Origin: Roseiarcus sp963767245
GTDB lineage: Bacteria > Pseudomonadota > Alphaproteobacteria > Rhizobiales > Beijerinckiaceae
NCBI GenBank assembly: GCA_963767245.1
Contig: CAVYDG010000009.1
Span: 1-64,000 of the forward strand
Direction of reading: 5' to 3'
Length of the DNA stretch: 64,000 nucleotides
Shown: piece by piece, positions 25,816 through 35,722 of the stretch
Numbering within the stretch: the first letter of the stretch is position 1
Layout: every line of letters starts with the position of its first letter
Notes under the pieces: model-generated
Told to the model about the DNA's origin: nothing
Databases searched by the model: none
The model's input: only the letters and a program-made list of their open reading frames with translations
Made by a program: the position numbers and the translations under genes

Positions 25816-26114
25816 CCATGCTCGATGCGACCGGCATGTCGCCATCCCGAACCCCCGGCGCCGGACGCACGGCAAGCCATCCTGCGACGCCCGTCTGACA
25901 GTCGCGACGGGCGCCAAGGCGGTGATCGGATCCGCTTGGACGCCGATGACCTCGATGCGGCAATCGAAGCTGCGGCAAGCGTTCCTTGGTCGTCGGGGGC
26001 CCAGGCTTGTCGTTTGTCGGGTCAGGAGGCGACCAGTGGCCTATTGGCTCAAGGCGACCCCGGACCGGCGGGAGATTATGATTTGCCCGAGACGTGTCGG
26101 AGATGCCGGTAGGT
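25816..26114. other. No certain gene; possible plus-strand remnant
   Basis: A plus-strand frame from 25922 reads SKLRQAFLGRRGPRLVVCRV, then RPVAYWLKATPDRREIMICP, which looks protein-like, but it runs into the 3' end of the convergent RES gene and matches no family I know. Confidence 0.25.
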
Positions 26115-26621
26115 TCAAGAGAGACGTTTCTCTTCGTCTATAAGAACGAGGCTGGTCGGCGCGGCGTCGCCCCAGCGCCAGAGCACGAGATTGAGGTCGG
26201 TGGACGAGGCTCCCCGGGCGAAGGACGGGACGAGGAGTGCGGCGTAGCCTGCGGCGATGAGGCGTCGCGCAAACTTCTGCGTCTCGGATTCGCCGTTGGT
26301 CATCATTTCATCGCGCCAGGCGACGGAGGCGAGATCTCTAGGACTCATGCCAAACCCGGCGAGAGACCCTGTGTCGCGGGTGTCGAAGACGGGGCGTACG
26401 TCGGCGTCGTAGGCGACGAGCGTGGTCGGCTGAAGCGTGCCGACCTGATTAGCTTCACGCAGGGCGGTCATTGGCGACAAAGACGCGTAGAGTGCGGGCG
26501 TTCCCTTTGGATTGAAACGGCCACCGTACAACTGGGCGCCGCGGCCGGATAGTGGGTCTCGGGCATAGACGGGGTTGAGGGCGCGATAGAGGAAGCCGGC
26601 GAAACGGTCGATTGGGGTCAA
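26115..26621 (-). CDS. RES-domain toxin
   Basis: A 168-aa toxin of the RES superfamily, which degrades NAD+ (ART-like fold) when not blocked by its cognate antitoxin. Signature segments: FLYRALNPVYARDPLSGRGA with the active Arg, GGRFNPKGTPALYASLSP, MTALREANQ with the conserved Glu, and a C-terminal SFARGASSTDLNLVLWRW with the conserved Ser. Start assigned to a TTG at 26621 that overlaps the antitoxin's TGA stop (TTGA), a normal TA coupling. The upstream in-frame extension is Arg-rich shadow sequence. Intact. Confidence 0.85.
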   Translation of the reverse strand: MTPIDRFAGFLYRALNPVYARDPLSGRGAQLYGGRFNPKGTPALYASLSPMTALREANQVGTLQPTTLVAYDADVRPVFDTRDTGSLAGFGMSPRDLASVAWRDEMMTNGESETQKFARRLIAAGYAALLVPSFARGASSTDLNLVLWRWGDAAPTSLVLIDEEKRLS

Positions 26622-26968
26622 GCAAAGACCCCGGCGTCCACCGCGTCGATGTACTCGAGGACGTCTGCGGCGCGGCCGGCGCGGACGAGTTGCATTGCGG
26701 TCTGTCCCGAAAAGCCGGGCAAGGGCTCGGAACGATACCAAGCGTAGGCGATCAGCTCAGATCCGAACCGCGACTCGATCTTGTTGAGGATCTCGACCAT
26801 CTCGCGCAGGCGCTTTTGCGTCTTCTGGGAGGCGATACGGTCCTTGCGCAGCATTGCGTCGCGGCCTAGCCCGGCGGTTTGGGCGATTTCATCGCGGGTC
26901 GTGCGGAGAACGCCGGCGATCTTGGCGGGGGCGAAAACCCCATTCTCGGCGTAACGGGAGAGGGCCAT
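26618..26968 (-). CDS. Xre/MbcA/ParS-family antitoxin
   Basis: A 116-aa antitoxin partner of the RES toxin. N-terminal helix-turn-helix region (FAPAKIAGVLRTTRDEIAQT); C-terminal DUF2384 toxin-binding domain (EMVEILNKIESRFGSELIAY, then AWYRSEPLPGFSGQTAMQL and YIDAVDAGVFA). The C-terminal residues normally plug the toxin active site. ATG 26968 has GAGGAAAG about 9 bases upstream. The gene is first in the operon. A perfect inverted repeat 30 bases upstream is a likely autoregulatory operator. Confidence 0.87.
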   Translation of the reverse strand: MALSRYAENGVFAPAKIAGVLRTTRDEIAQTAGLGRDAMLRKDRIASQKTQKRLREMVEILNKIESRFGSELIAYAWYRSEPLPGFSGQTAMQLVRAGRAADVLEYIDAVDAGVFA

Positions 26969-26997
26969 GGGTCTTTCCTCGGTAGGCACATCGATTA

Positions 26998-27015
26998 TGA
27001 CGCAATATAGCGTCA
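26998..27015. promoter_or_regulatory. Inverted-repeat operator of the RES/Xre operon
   Basis: TGACGC-AATATA-GCGTCA, perfect 6-bp arms around a 6-bp AT-rich spacer, ending 30 bases upstream of the antitoxin ATG. The position and symmetry fit binding of the antitoxin dimer (or RES-Xre complex) over the promoter. Confidence 0.65.
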
Positions 27016-27666
27016 GAAATTGTGGCCCGCAAGGGCGCCGGTGGTTGATCCGGGGCCCAGTCCAGATTTCATGCTCCGGCCTCGATGTCTGTGAATCGGT
27101 GTGCAGGGTTATTGGCGCCACTCGCGTCTCCCGGTCATGAGCGAGCGAAGGATTACTCCTCTCTCGACGCGAAAGCGCGTCGACGCGAGGACGCTCGGCT
27201 TCAGGGCTATACGGGCGAGTCCTGCGGCCAGTGCGGGAACTCTAACGCGCAATGGAACCTGTCTAAAGAGCGCGACCTTGCGGAGCAACGAAGTATGCTC
27301 GTGACGTCATCGATCTCAGAGCATTTTTGTCTCACAAACACGATTCGCATAATGTTGATTATGGAACCATTTCAATAAGTTACGAAGACGAATGGTAAAC
27401 CCGAGCAGCGTGAAGGTCTCCGGCTCCGGCGGTGCGGGAATCGACTATTGGAGCTATCTACTCGTCGAGGCGATCCTCAGGCAATACGGAGCCCGACCGC
27501 ATGGGGGCAAGCTGCATTTCAATCCTGCGAAGACATGCCGTCGTTCAATCCGCGCTTACCTGACTTCCAGGCGATCCGCCGCAAAATGGACCGTCAGGCC
27601 GCTTCCTGAACGATCACTTGAGAAACCTTTTCGCGTGACGAACGGATCGTCAGGGCTCCGTCTCGG
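27016..27666. other. No gene recognised
   Basis: About 650 bases with only short frames. The plus-strand frame around 27392-27660 starts plausibly but runs into the antisense of the DUF938 gene. The AT-richer patch at 27300-27400 may hold a promoter or a recombination junction. Confidence 0.35.
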
Positions 27667-28269
27667 TCAGATTCGACGGAACACCACACTCAGATTGTTT
27701 GCGGGCATCTCGATGATCGTCGGAATCGAGAATCCGACGGACTGCGCGGCCGCTGTGACCGCTTCGAGGTCTCGCAGACCCCAGGTCGGGTCGCGATCGC
27801 GAAGGCTTTTGTCGAACGCCTGGTTGCTCGAGGCGGTTGCGAATCCTTCGCGTTTGTAGGGGCCATAGAGATATAGCGGCGCCGTCAGAGGAAGGATCGC
27901 CGCCGCGCCCCTGACCAATCCGAGCGCACTCTCCCAAGGTGAAATGTGGACCATGTTGATGCAGATAATCCCGTCAGCCGAAGCGATCGGCCAAGGTGAC
28001 TGCGAGACCTCCAGAATCATTGGCGCACGCGCATTGGTGACCCGTGAGGCCTTCACCCACGCCGCGATACTCTGCAACGCGTCGGGTTCGCGATCCGAGG
28101 GCTGGAAGACGAGACTTGGGAAATTTCTTGCAAAATGGACAACGTGCTCGCCTGAGCCGCTTGCGATTTCAAGGATGACGCCCTTTGTCGGCAGGACATC
28201 ACGCAGGACACCGACAATGAAATCGCGATTGCGCAGTGCTGCAGGGGCATACTGGCGGGGGTCGTTCAT
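27667..28269 (-). CDS. DUF938 family SAM-dependent methyltransferase-like protein
   Basis: A 200-aa protein. It begins MNDPRQYAPAALRNRDFI, the family's usual N-terminus, followed by the SAM-binding motif VILEIASGSGEHVVHFAR, then LVFQPSDREPDALQSI and ICINMVHISPWESALGLV, and it ends AGFSIPTIIEMPANNLSVVFRR-like. DUF938 proteins are predicted class I methyltransferases of unknown substrate in the cytosol. ATG 28269 is chosen by family N-terminus; GGGAG lies 11 bases upstream, and a longer frame to 28338 exists. It is convergent with nothing nearby, and its start region abuts the VapC stump. Confidence 0.85.
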   Translation of the reverse strand: MNDPRQYAPAALRNRDFIVGVLRDVLPTKGVILEIASGSGEHVVHFARNFPSLVFQPSDREPDALQSIAAWVKASRVTNARAPMILEVSQSPWPIASADGIICINMVHISPWESALGLVRGAAAILPLTAPLYLYGPYKREGFATASSNQAFDKSLRDRDPTWGLRDLEAVTAAAQSVGFSIPTIIEMPANNLSVVFRRI

Positions 28270-28328
28270 CTTGTGCAGAAGCTCCCAGAATTCCGACCCC
28301 CTTCCGAGAAGCGGCGTCGCAATAGCTG

Positions 28329-28586
28329 ATGTGGACACGCGAAGAGATCGTCGCCGCGCATTCCGTCGTCGTGGCGTTCCTCGCAGCCAACAATGTCAAG
28401 GAAATGCTGGTCGGCGCCGACGTCGGCCGGCGCGCGCTCAACGCCGCCGCCCGCTTTGGGCGGGTCGTCGGGCATCCCGCAAACCTCAATCTCGGAGACT
28501 GCTTCGTCTACGCCTGCGCGAAGGCCTATCGCGTCCCCTTGCTTTTCAAGGGTGAGGACTTTTCGCAGACGGACATCAACGACTGA
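28329..28586 (+). pseudogene. VapC-type PIN ribonuclease toxin, 5'-truncated
   Basis: The frame carries the C-terminal half of a VapC toxin: FGRVVGHPANLNLGDCFVYA (the conserved GDCF with a catalytic Asp), then CAKAYRVPLLFKGEDFSQT and D-I-N-D to the stop. The first half with the catalytic Asp of the ASA motif is missing, and no antitoxin gene lies upstream. The break coincides with the DUF938 start region. Confidence 0.75.
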
Positions 28587-28688
28587 CGCTCCGAACCGGG
28601 TGAGGCATCGGACCTGGGCCGGCTGACCGACAATAGCAAAAGCAAGAGGAGAAGAGAGAAAGAGCCGCTATTGCATCGCCGTCGCCCG

Positions 28689-28752
28689 CCGCAAGGGTGC
28701 GGCCGCCGAGCCGCTTCGCTGGGCTCGTCGTCCTCGCTTCGCGCCCTTGCAC
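28689..28752 (+). promoter_or_regulatory. Stem-loop leader B (ardC)
   Basis: GCAAGGG (28691-28697) pairs with CCCTTGC (28744-28750). An inner hairpin CGAGCC/GGCTCG (28707-28712 with 28722-28727) presents the loop core CCGCTTCGCTGG. The structure ends 66 bases before the ardC ATG. A purine-rich AAGAGGAGAAGAGAGAAAG precedes it. Confidence 0.55.
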
Positions 28753-28815
28753 CGGGCCCCGGGATGCGACGCGCGAGGGGCTGTTCAGGTCCAGAAATGG
28801 AGAGAGGACAGTCCA

Positions 28816-29766
28816 ATGAAGAAACTGAATCGCGACGTCGCTCGGCGCGACCACTACGAAGAGCTGACGAACACCATCATCGCGAAGCTCGAGGATGGAG
28901 TGCTCCCCTGGAGGAGGCCCTGGGACCCCAGGAAATGCTCCGCAGGCGAGAGTCCGATGAACCCCGTCACGGGTCGCACCTATCGCGGAATCAACGCGCT
29001 TGCGCTCGCCATGTCGCCCCGCGCATTCGGAGGCGATCCGCGCTGGATGAGCTACAGGCAGGCGGCCGCGCGTGGCTGGCAGGTCCGCAAAGGCGAAAAG
29101 GGCGCGATCGTCTTCTTCTACAAGAAGCTCGAAATCCGGAGCGACGAAGAAGACAGGCGAACGATCCCGCTGCTCCGCGCCTATGTCGTCTTCCGCGCCT
29201 CACAGCTCGACGGAATCCCTGAGCTTGGCGAGCCCGAGGCTCCAAAGCCGGTCGCTGAGCGCATCGTGGACGCCGATCTGATCGTCAAGGGGAGCGGCGT
29301 CCGCGTCGCAATCGGTGGCGACCGGGCCTTCTATGCCCCATCGACCGACCACATTCAGATGCCGCCTGACGGAGCCTTCGCAGGCCCACCCGATTGGGCC
29401 GCGACCATTCTGCACGAGCTCGCCCACGCGAGTGGCGCCAAGCACCGTTTGAACCGCGACCTTACAGGCCGGTTCGGCAACACGGCTTACGCGCGCGAAG
29501 AGCTCAGGGCCGAGCTCGCGAGCCTGTTTGTTGGCAGCGCGCTGGGGCTGCCGTCAGACGTTCCGAACCATGCGAGCTACATCCACTCCTGGATCGACGT
29601 GCTGAAGAACGATAAGCGCGAGATCTTTCGCGCCTCGGCCGACGCCAACCGGATCGCCGAATGGATCCTCTCGCATCATCCGGCGCATGGCCTCGGCGAC
29701 TGCGAACCCGACACGGCAAACGATGAGCAGCCGTCGCAGGCTCCGACCGAGGCCTTAGCCGCCTGA
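28816..29766 (+). CDS. ardC: ArdC-family antirestriction protein
   Basis: A 316-aa protein of the plasmid-borne ArdC group, which protects incoming single-stranded DNA from type I/II restriction during conjugation. The N-terminal ssDNA-binding domain shows YEELTNTIIAKLEDGVLPW and NPVTGRTYRGINALALAM, then WMSYRQAAARGWQVRKGEKG. The C-terminal zincin-like domain has ILHELAHASGAKHRLNRD with His200, Glu201 and His204 forming HExxH, and a downstream YAREELRAELASLFVG Glu. Length is as in the family. Start ATG 28816 follows AGAGAGGACA. The neighbours (Toprim, DarB-like methylase-helicase, ParB) are the usual company of ArdC on alphaproteobacterial plasmids and ICEs. Intact. Confidence 0.93.
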   Translation: MKKLNRDVARRDHYEELTNTIIAKLEDGVLPWRRPWDPRKCSAGESPMNPVTGRTYRGINALALAMSPRAFGGDPRWMSYRQAAARGWQVRKGEKGAIVFFYKKLEIRSDEEDRRTIPLLRAYVVFRASQLDGIPELGEPEAPKPVAERIVDADLIVKGSGVRVAIGGDRAFYAPSTDHIQMPPDGAFAGPPDWAATILHELAHASGAKHRLNRDLTGRFGNTAYAREELRAELASLFVGSALGLPSDVPNHASYIHSWIDVLKNDKREIFRASADANRIAEWILSHHPAHGLGDCEPDTANDEQPSQAPTEALAA

Positions 29767-29883
29767 CGCTCCGGCCCGCCTGAGCCGCGGCCGCCCCTCC
29801 CTTCAATCCCCATGAGCCCGATCCCAGCGGCGCCTTCCCGCGCCCGCCGGTCGATCGCGCGCGCCCGAAAGGTTCCCGCCACA

Positions 29884-32800
29884 ATGAAGACCACCCCCGA
29901 CCAGCTGAGCCTACCGCTCTTCGACACCACCGCCCTGACGTCCTCGATGGTCCTGTATGCCGGCCTCTCCTTCGGAGATGGCCGACGACTTGATCGAGAC
30001 CGAAGAAGACACCCCCGCGCCGGTCGTCATTCAGGCCCGGAACTTCCGTCTCACCAGCGTTCGCCGCCTCGCCCCGGAGTGGAAGGCGCGCGCGGCGGAC
30101 AACATCGCCGCCATCCGATTGATGCTCGAGATCGAGGAAGAGGCGCGGAACGCCACACCGGACGAGCAGGAGCGCCTTGTGCTCTTCACGTCCTCCGGCG
30201 CGGGTGACCTCGCCAACAATCTCTTCCGCCGGTCGCCCGACGAGGTCTTCCCGAAGGGCTGGGAAACCCTTGGGGGGGAGCTCGAAGAGCTCGTATCGCC
30301 GGCCGAACTCACAAGCCTCGCCCGCGTCACTCAATATGCGCATTTCACGCCTGAATTCATTGTCCGCTTCATCTGGCGCGCATTGAGCCGCATGGGCTTC
30401 TTCGGCGGTCGCGTGCTCGAGCCTGGTTGCGGGACCGGCCTCTTCTTCGCCCTTATGCCGGAAGCCCTCGAGGACAAGACGACGCTGACCGGCGTCGAAA
30501 TGGACCCGGTCACGGCTCGGATCGCGAAGCTCCTCCATCCGAATGCGCGCATCCGCGCCGAGGACTTCACCAAGGCGCGCATCGCCGAGACTTACGACCT
30601 CGTCATCGGCAACCCGCCGTTCAGCAGCCGCACCGTCCGCGCCGACGATCCCGCCGGCCGGCTTAGCCTGTCGCTCCACGATTATTTCATTGCGCGCTCG
30701 ATCGAGCGGCTACGGCCGGGCGGCCTCGCGGCCTTCGTCACCAGCCGCTGGAGCCTGGACAAGGCCGATCCGACGGCACGCACGTTTCTCGCCTCCATGG
30801 CCGATCTCGTCGGCGCCGTGCGCCTGCCCGAAGGCGCCATGCGCGCGGCGGCCGGAACCGACGTCGTCGCCGACATCCTGTTCTTCCAGAAGCGCGGATC
30901 GGATGAGCCCGCGAAGCTCGCCGACTGGATCGACCTCGCCGGAGTCTTGGCCGCGCAAGTCGGTGAAGAGGCGTACTCGATCAACCGCTATTTCGTCGAC
31001 CGCCCGGACATGGTCCTCGGATCGCACGCGCGGACCTCGAGCGCCTATGGTCCGACCTACACCTGCGAGCCCCTTCCCGGCGGGCAGGAGTCCCTGATTC
31101 AGGACCTGCTCGCGGCGCTCCACACGCTTCCCGCCGACATCTATGTGACCCCGACGCCGGCGAAGCCCGAGCACGAAACCCTGTTCGAGGAGACCATCCG
31201 CGTCGGCACCGCGGCCGAAGGCGCGACGATCAAGGAGGGCAGTTACCTCGTCGTCAAAGGCAGGCTCGCCCAGATCGTCGACGGCATGGCCGTCGCCGTT
31301 CCGATCCGCAACGGCAAGCGCTCGGACGGCATACCGGCGAGGCATGCGCGCATCATCCGGGGCCTCGTCCAGATTCGCGACGCCGTTCGTGCCGTCCTGC
31401 GCGCTCAGGAAGCCGATCTCCCCTGGGGCGGGGCGCAGGTCCGACTGCGTGGATTTCACGCGCATTTCAAGCGGGAGTTCGGCCCGATCAACCTGACGAC
31501 GATCAGCGAAACGATGGGCCAAGACGGCGAAGTTCGCGAAACCGTCCGACGGCCGAACCTTCAGCCCTTCCTCGACGATCCCGACGTCTGGCTCGTCGCC
31601 TCGATCGAGGACTACGACGCCGAAACCGGCGTCGCGAAGCCGGGTCCAATCTTCACCGAGCGGGTGCTCCATCCGCCCGTCACGCCGGAGGTCACCAGCG
31701 CCGCCGATGCGCTCGCGGTCGCGCTGCACGAGACTGGCGTGGTCGACATCGACCGCGTCGCCGAGATTCTCGGCGTCACGCGCGAGGCGGCGATCGCGGA
31801 GCTCGGGAACCGGATATTCCTCGACCCGCAGGCCTCGCACACGGGCCTCGGGTCCTGGCGGACGGCAGACGCCTATCTCTCCGGCCCGGTCCGCAAGAAG
31901 CTCGAAATCGCCATCGACGCCGCATTCGAGGATCCGCGCTTTGAGCGCAACGTCGAGGCGCTCAAGGACGCTCTGCCCGAGGACCTGAAAGCTTCCGAGA
32001 TCACGGCCCGGCTCGGCGCGCCCTGGATTCCAGCCGAGGCAATAGCCGGATTCTGCGAGGAGATCCTCGGCGTCACGACGCGCGTCTATCACACGGTCGA
32101 GATCGCCTCATGGACCATCGAGGTCAATGCGTTCCTCAGGAACCCCGCCTCGACCACGGACTGGAGCACGCTGCGCCGCCACGCCGGCGAACTCGTATCC
32201 GACGCGCTCAATTCCACCCTGCCGCAGATCTACGATACTTTCATCGAGGACGGCGTCGAGAAGCGCGTCCTCAACGCGGCCGACACGGAGGCGGCGAAGG
32301 ACAAGCTCGCCAAGATCAAGCAAGCCTTCGAAGCCTGGATCTGGACTGACACGGAGCGGGCCGACCGTCACGCGAAGATCTACAACGAGCGCTTCAACAA
32401 CCTCGTGCCGCGGCGTTTCGACGGCTCGCATCTCACGATCCCCGGCGCATCCAGCGTCATAAAATTCTACGAGCACCAGAAGCGCGCCATCTGGCGCATT
32501 CTCTCGGCCGGCTCGACCTACGTCGCTCATGCCGTCGGCGCCGGGAAGACCTTCACCCTCGCCGCCGCGGTCATAGAGCAGAAACGCCTCGGCCTCATCA
32601 CGAAGCCGATGATGACCGTGCCCGGGCACTGCCTCGCGCAGGCGGCGCGGGAGTTCCTACAGCTCTACCCGACCGCCAATATCCTGGTCGCCGACGAGAC
32701 CAATTTCGTCAAGGACAAGCGTCAGCGCTTCCTTGCCCGAGCGGCGACGGCGAACTGGGACTGCATCATCATCACCCATTCGGCGTTCAAGTTCATCCCC

Positions 32801-33230
32801 GCGCCGGCCGACTTCGAACGCGCGCTCATCTCGGACGTGATCGGCTCCTACGTCGACCTTCTCGATCGGGTCGATTCCGAGGACCGCGTCTCGCGAAAGC
32901 GCATCGAGCGGATGAAGGAGGGCATGGAGGCGAGGCTCGAGGCGCTGAAAGCCCGCAAGGACGATCTCTTGACGATCGCCGAGATCGGCGTCGACCAGGT
33001 CATCGTCGACGAGATGCAGGAGTTCCGCAAGCTCACCTTCACCACCAACCAGAGCACGCTGAAGGGCGTCGATCCGGACGGGTCGCAGCGCGCCTGGGAC
33101 CTCTACGTGAAGGCGCGATTCCTCGGCTCCAAGCGCGCGCCCATGCGGCCGCTGATCGCCGCCTCCGGCACGCCCATCACCAACACGCTCGGCGAGATGT
33201 TCACCATCCAGCGGTTCTTCCAGCCACGAG
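29884..33230 (+). pseudogene. DarB-like DNA methylase-helicase, N-terminal part
   Basis: Giant anti-restriction-type protein that joins an N6-adenine methylase to a helicase. The natural start is probably ATG 29884 (MKTTPDQLSLPLFDTTALTS). The frame then slips by one base near 29955 and continues from 29957 as SEMADDLIETEEDTPAP, VVIQARNFRL and so on. Methylase: RVLEPGCGTGLFFALMPE (SAM site) and DLVIGNPPFSSRTV (NPPF catalytic motif). Helicase: YVAHAVGAGKTFTLAAA (Walker A), QVIVDEMQEFRKLTF (motif II) and LIAASGTPITNTLGEMF (motif III). At about 33226 an extra base (CCACGAG where CCCGAG is expected) throws the frame just after QRFFQP. It resembles phage P1 DarB-type proteins that ride with ArdC. 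Confidence 0.85.
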
Positions 33231-34949
33231 ATGCTCGCCGAGCGCGGCATTCAGGAATTCGACGCCTGGGCCGCAGCCTTCGGCGAGACGACCACGGACC
33301 TCGAACTGCAGCCCTCGGGCCTCTACAAACCGGTCACCCGGTTCGCCGAGTTCGTCAACATCCCTGAGCTCATTGCGATGTTCCGGGACTTCGCCGACGT
33401 CGTCCTGCAATCGGAGCTTCGACAGAGTCTCAAGCTCCCGAAGATCGCCGGCGGACAGCGCCAGATCGTCGCAGTTCCCGCGAGTCCCGCCTTCAAAGCC
33501 TACCAAAGGGTTCTGGCCCAACGCATCAGAGAGATCGAACAACGGCAGCGCAAACCCCAGAAGGGCGACGACATCCTGCTTTCGGTCATCACCGACGGCC
33601 GCCATGCCGCGATCGACCTCAGGTTCGTCAACGCCGAGCAACCGGATGAGCCCGAGAACAAGCTGAACACGATGATCACAAAAGTCTTCGAGATCTGGCG
33701 CAAAACGTCCGATCGCCGCTACTTCCGTCCGGACGGCGCGCCGGACCCGATCCCCGGCGCGACGCAAATGGTCTTCTCCGACCTCGGAACGCCTTCCGTA
33801 GCGGAGGCTCGGGGTTTTTCCGCCTATCTCTGGGCGAGGGAGAAGCTGATCGGGCTCGGCGTACCCGCGTCCGAGATCGCCTTCATGCAGGACCACAAGC
33901 GCTCCGCCGCCAAGCAGCGCCTCTTCAACGACATGAACGCCGGCAAGAAGCGGATCCTGATCGGCTCGTCCGAGACCATGGGGACCGGCGTCAACGCCCA
34001 CAGACGGCTCGTCGCGCTCCACCATCTCGACGTGCCCTGGCTCCCGTCGCAGGTCGCCCAGCGCGAAGGCCGGATCGAGCGCCAGGGCAACCAGAACGAC
34101 GAGATCGAGCTCTACGCCTATGCGACCAAGGGAAGCGTCGACGCCACCGGCTGGCAGACTCTCGAGCGCAAGGCGCGCTTTATCGATATGGCCGTGTCCG
34201 GCGATCCGTCGATCCGGCGGATCGAGGACGTCGGAGCGCAAGCCAATCAGTTCGGTCTCGCCAAGGCGATCGCATCCGGCGACCAACGCCTGATCCAGAA
34301 GGCGGGCCTCGAGGCCGAGATCGCCCGCCTCGAGCGCCAGCGGGACAATCATTTCGACGAGCAGATCGCGATCCGCCGCAAGATCGACCGCCTGGCCCGC
34401 GACGCGGACGAGCCGCGCATCCGCATCGCTCAGATCGAGTCCGACATCGCCAAGCGCAAGCCGACCGGCGGCGACGCGTTCGAGATGACGGTCGACGGCA
34501 AATCGTTCCGGGAACGGAAGGACGCCGGCGCGTTGCTCCTCATGCACGTCCGCAGGGCCGAGACCGAGAAGCCGTTCAGGCCGCGAAGGATCGGCGCTCT
34601 CGGCGGGTTCGATCTCCGCCTCGGCCGGGACATGTTCGGCTGGCCGGCGCTCCTCATCGCGCTGACCGGACGCGACGAGGCCGTCAGGTGCGAGACCGAC
34701 CTGACCCCGCTCGGGCTCATCTCCCGGCTCGAGCACGCGCTCACACGCTTCGAAGCGAACCTTGCCGAGATGAGAGGCGTGATCGCGTAGGCGGAGACAT
34801 GGGCGCCGTCGCTCCGATCGCGCCTCGGCGTCCCGTTCGCGCTTCAGGTCGAGCTCGACGACAAGCTCGCCGAGCTTGCCGCGATCAACGCGTCTCTCGC
34901 GGCCACGACCGCGGACGCCGACCCCGATCCGGTCGCCGAAGCGGCCTGA
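33231..34949 (+). pseudogene. DarB-like DNA methylase-helicase, C-terminal part
   Basis: Continues the helicase in the +1 frame from MLAERGIQEFDAWAAAFGE. It includes the second RecA lobe with AYLWAREKLIGLGVPASEI, RILIGSSETMGTGVNAH (motif V) and VAQREGRIERQGNQNDEI (motif VI arginines). A coiled coil follows (EAEIARLERQRDNHFDEQ), then an OB-like tail (LGGFDLRLGRDMFGWPALL). At 34788-34790 an in-frame TAG interrupts a tail that otherwise continues RSRLGVPFALQVELDDKLA to a TGA at 34947-34949. The Glu normally found at that point would need only a one-base change (GAG to TAG). The complete ancestral protein would be about 1,690 aa. Confidence 0.82.
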
Positions 34950-34982
34950 TCTCTTCCTCCATCAATCCCAAAGGAAATCGCC

Positions 34983-35480
34983 ATGCTCTCCGCAGCGCTC
35001 ACGCGCGCCTTGACCACGCCTGCCTTCGTCGCTGCCGATTTCGTTCCGACGCATTGGGACAGCGCCGAACAGAAGGCCAAATTCGCGAACGCGCTCGTGA
35101 CGTTCGTAACCCAGGACTTTCCGCGGTCGAAGTTTCACGAGAGCTTCTATCGTCGGCTCTCGAACACGTTCGGGCATATTGCCTGTTACAATTGCGACGG
35201 ATTTTACGGGCGCTTTTTCATGAACGCCCAGGACAAACTCGAATTCCTCGAGCAGTGCGTGACATGGCCCTGCCACGGCGATCCGACCTACACCTATTCG
35301 GACGTCGAGCGCGCCGTCGTCGCGCGTCTTACGCAAAGCCAGATCGTCGCGATCCTCAGCTCGCAAATAATGGTCGAGCGCAGGCGACGGGAACTTGCGC
35401 TCCTGTCTGAGCTCAAGACTCGCTACGAGCCGGTCACCGCCGCGCCGACGGCCGCCGAGATCCCGGACCTGTTCGGCTGA
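34983..35480 (+). CDS. Conserved hypothetical protein of ArdC/ParB islands
   Basis: A 165-aa protein with no named domain. It contains YRRLSNTFGHIACYNCDGFY, GRFFMNAQDKLEFLEQCVTW and a C-terminal helix (RRRELALLSELKTRYEP). Two Cys in ACYNCDG and one in QCVTWPCHGD could bind a metal. The ribosome binding site AAAGGAAA lies 6 bases before ATG 34983. It sits between the DarB-like gene and the ParB-like gene on the same strand, in an arrangement I recall from other alphaproteobacterial plasmids. It is probably co-transcribed with the DarB-like gene (33 bases apart). Function unknown. Confidence 0.7.
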   Translation: MLSAALTRALTTPAFVAADFVPTHWDSAEQKAKFANALVTFVTQDFPRSKFHESFYRRLSNTFGHIACYNCDGFYGRFFMNAQDKLEFLEQCVTWPCHGDPTYTYSDVERAVVARLTQSQIVAILSSQIMVERRRRELALLSELKTRYEPVTAAPTAAEIPDLFG

Positions 35481-35574
35481 TCGTCGGCGTCGGCCGCCGC
35501 GAAGCAGACGGCTGAGCCGAATCGAAATCAGAAATCATAAGCGAGAAGGGCCAACGAGCACGGCCGCGCGTCCG

Positions 35575-35647
35575 CCGCAAAGGGTGGGTTCGGCCGGCCG
35601 CTTCGCTGGTCCGGACCGAATCCCGGCGCTCTGCGCCGCCTTTGCCC
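35575..35647 (+). promoter_or_regulatory. Stem-loop leader C (parB-like gene)
   Basis: GCAAAGG (35577-35583) pairs with CCTTTGC (35639-35645). Inside, TTCGG (35589-35593) pairs with CCGAA (35616-35620) and presents the same loop core CCGCTTCGCTGG (35598-35609) as the ardC leader. The outer stem differs from leader B by a G-C to A-T pair swap that keeps pairing. It ends 78 bases before the GTG start. Confidence 0.55.
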
Positions 35648-35722
35648 CGGTCCCGCGCCCGCGCTTCCCGGGTTCGCGGTTTCGGAGAGAACCGCCGAAC
35701 CGGAACAACAGGAGCAGAGACA

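Noticed and set aside
33201..34736. 511-codon frame antisense to the helicase half
   Set aside because: Shadow of the DarB-like helicase; no domain and skewed composition.
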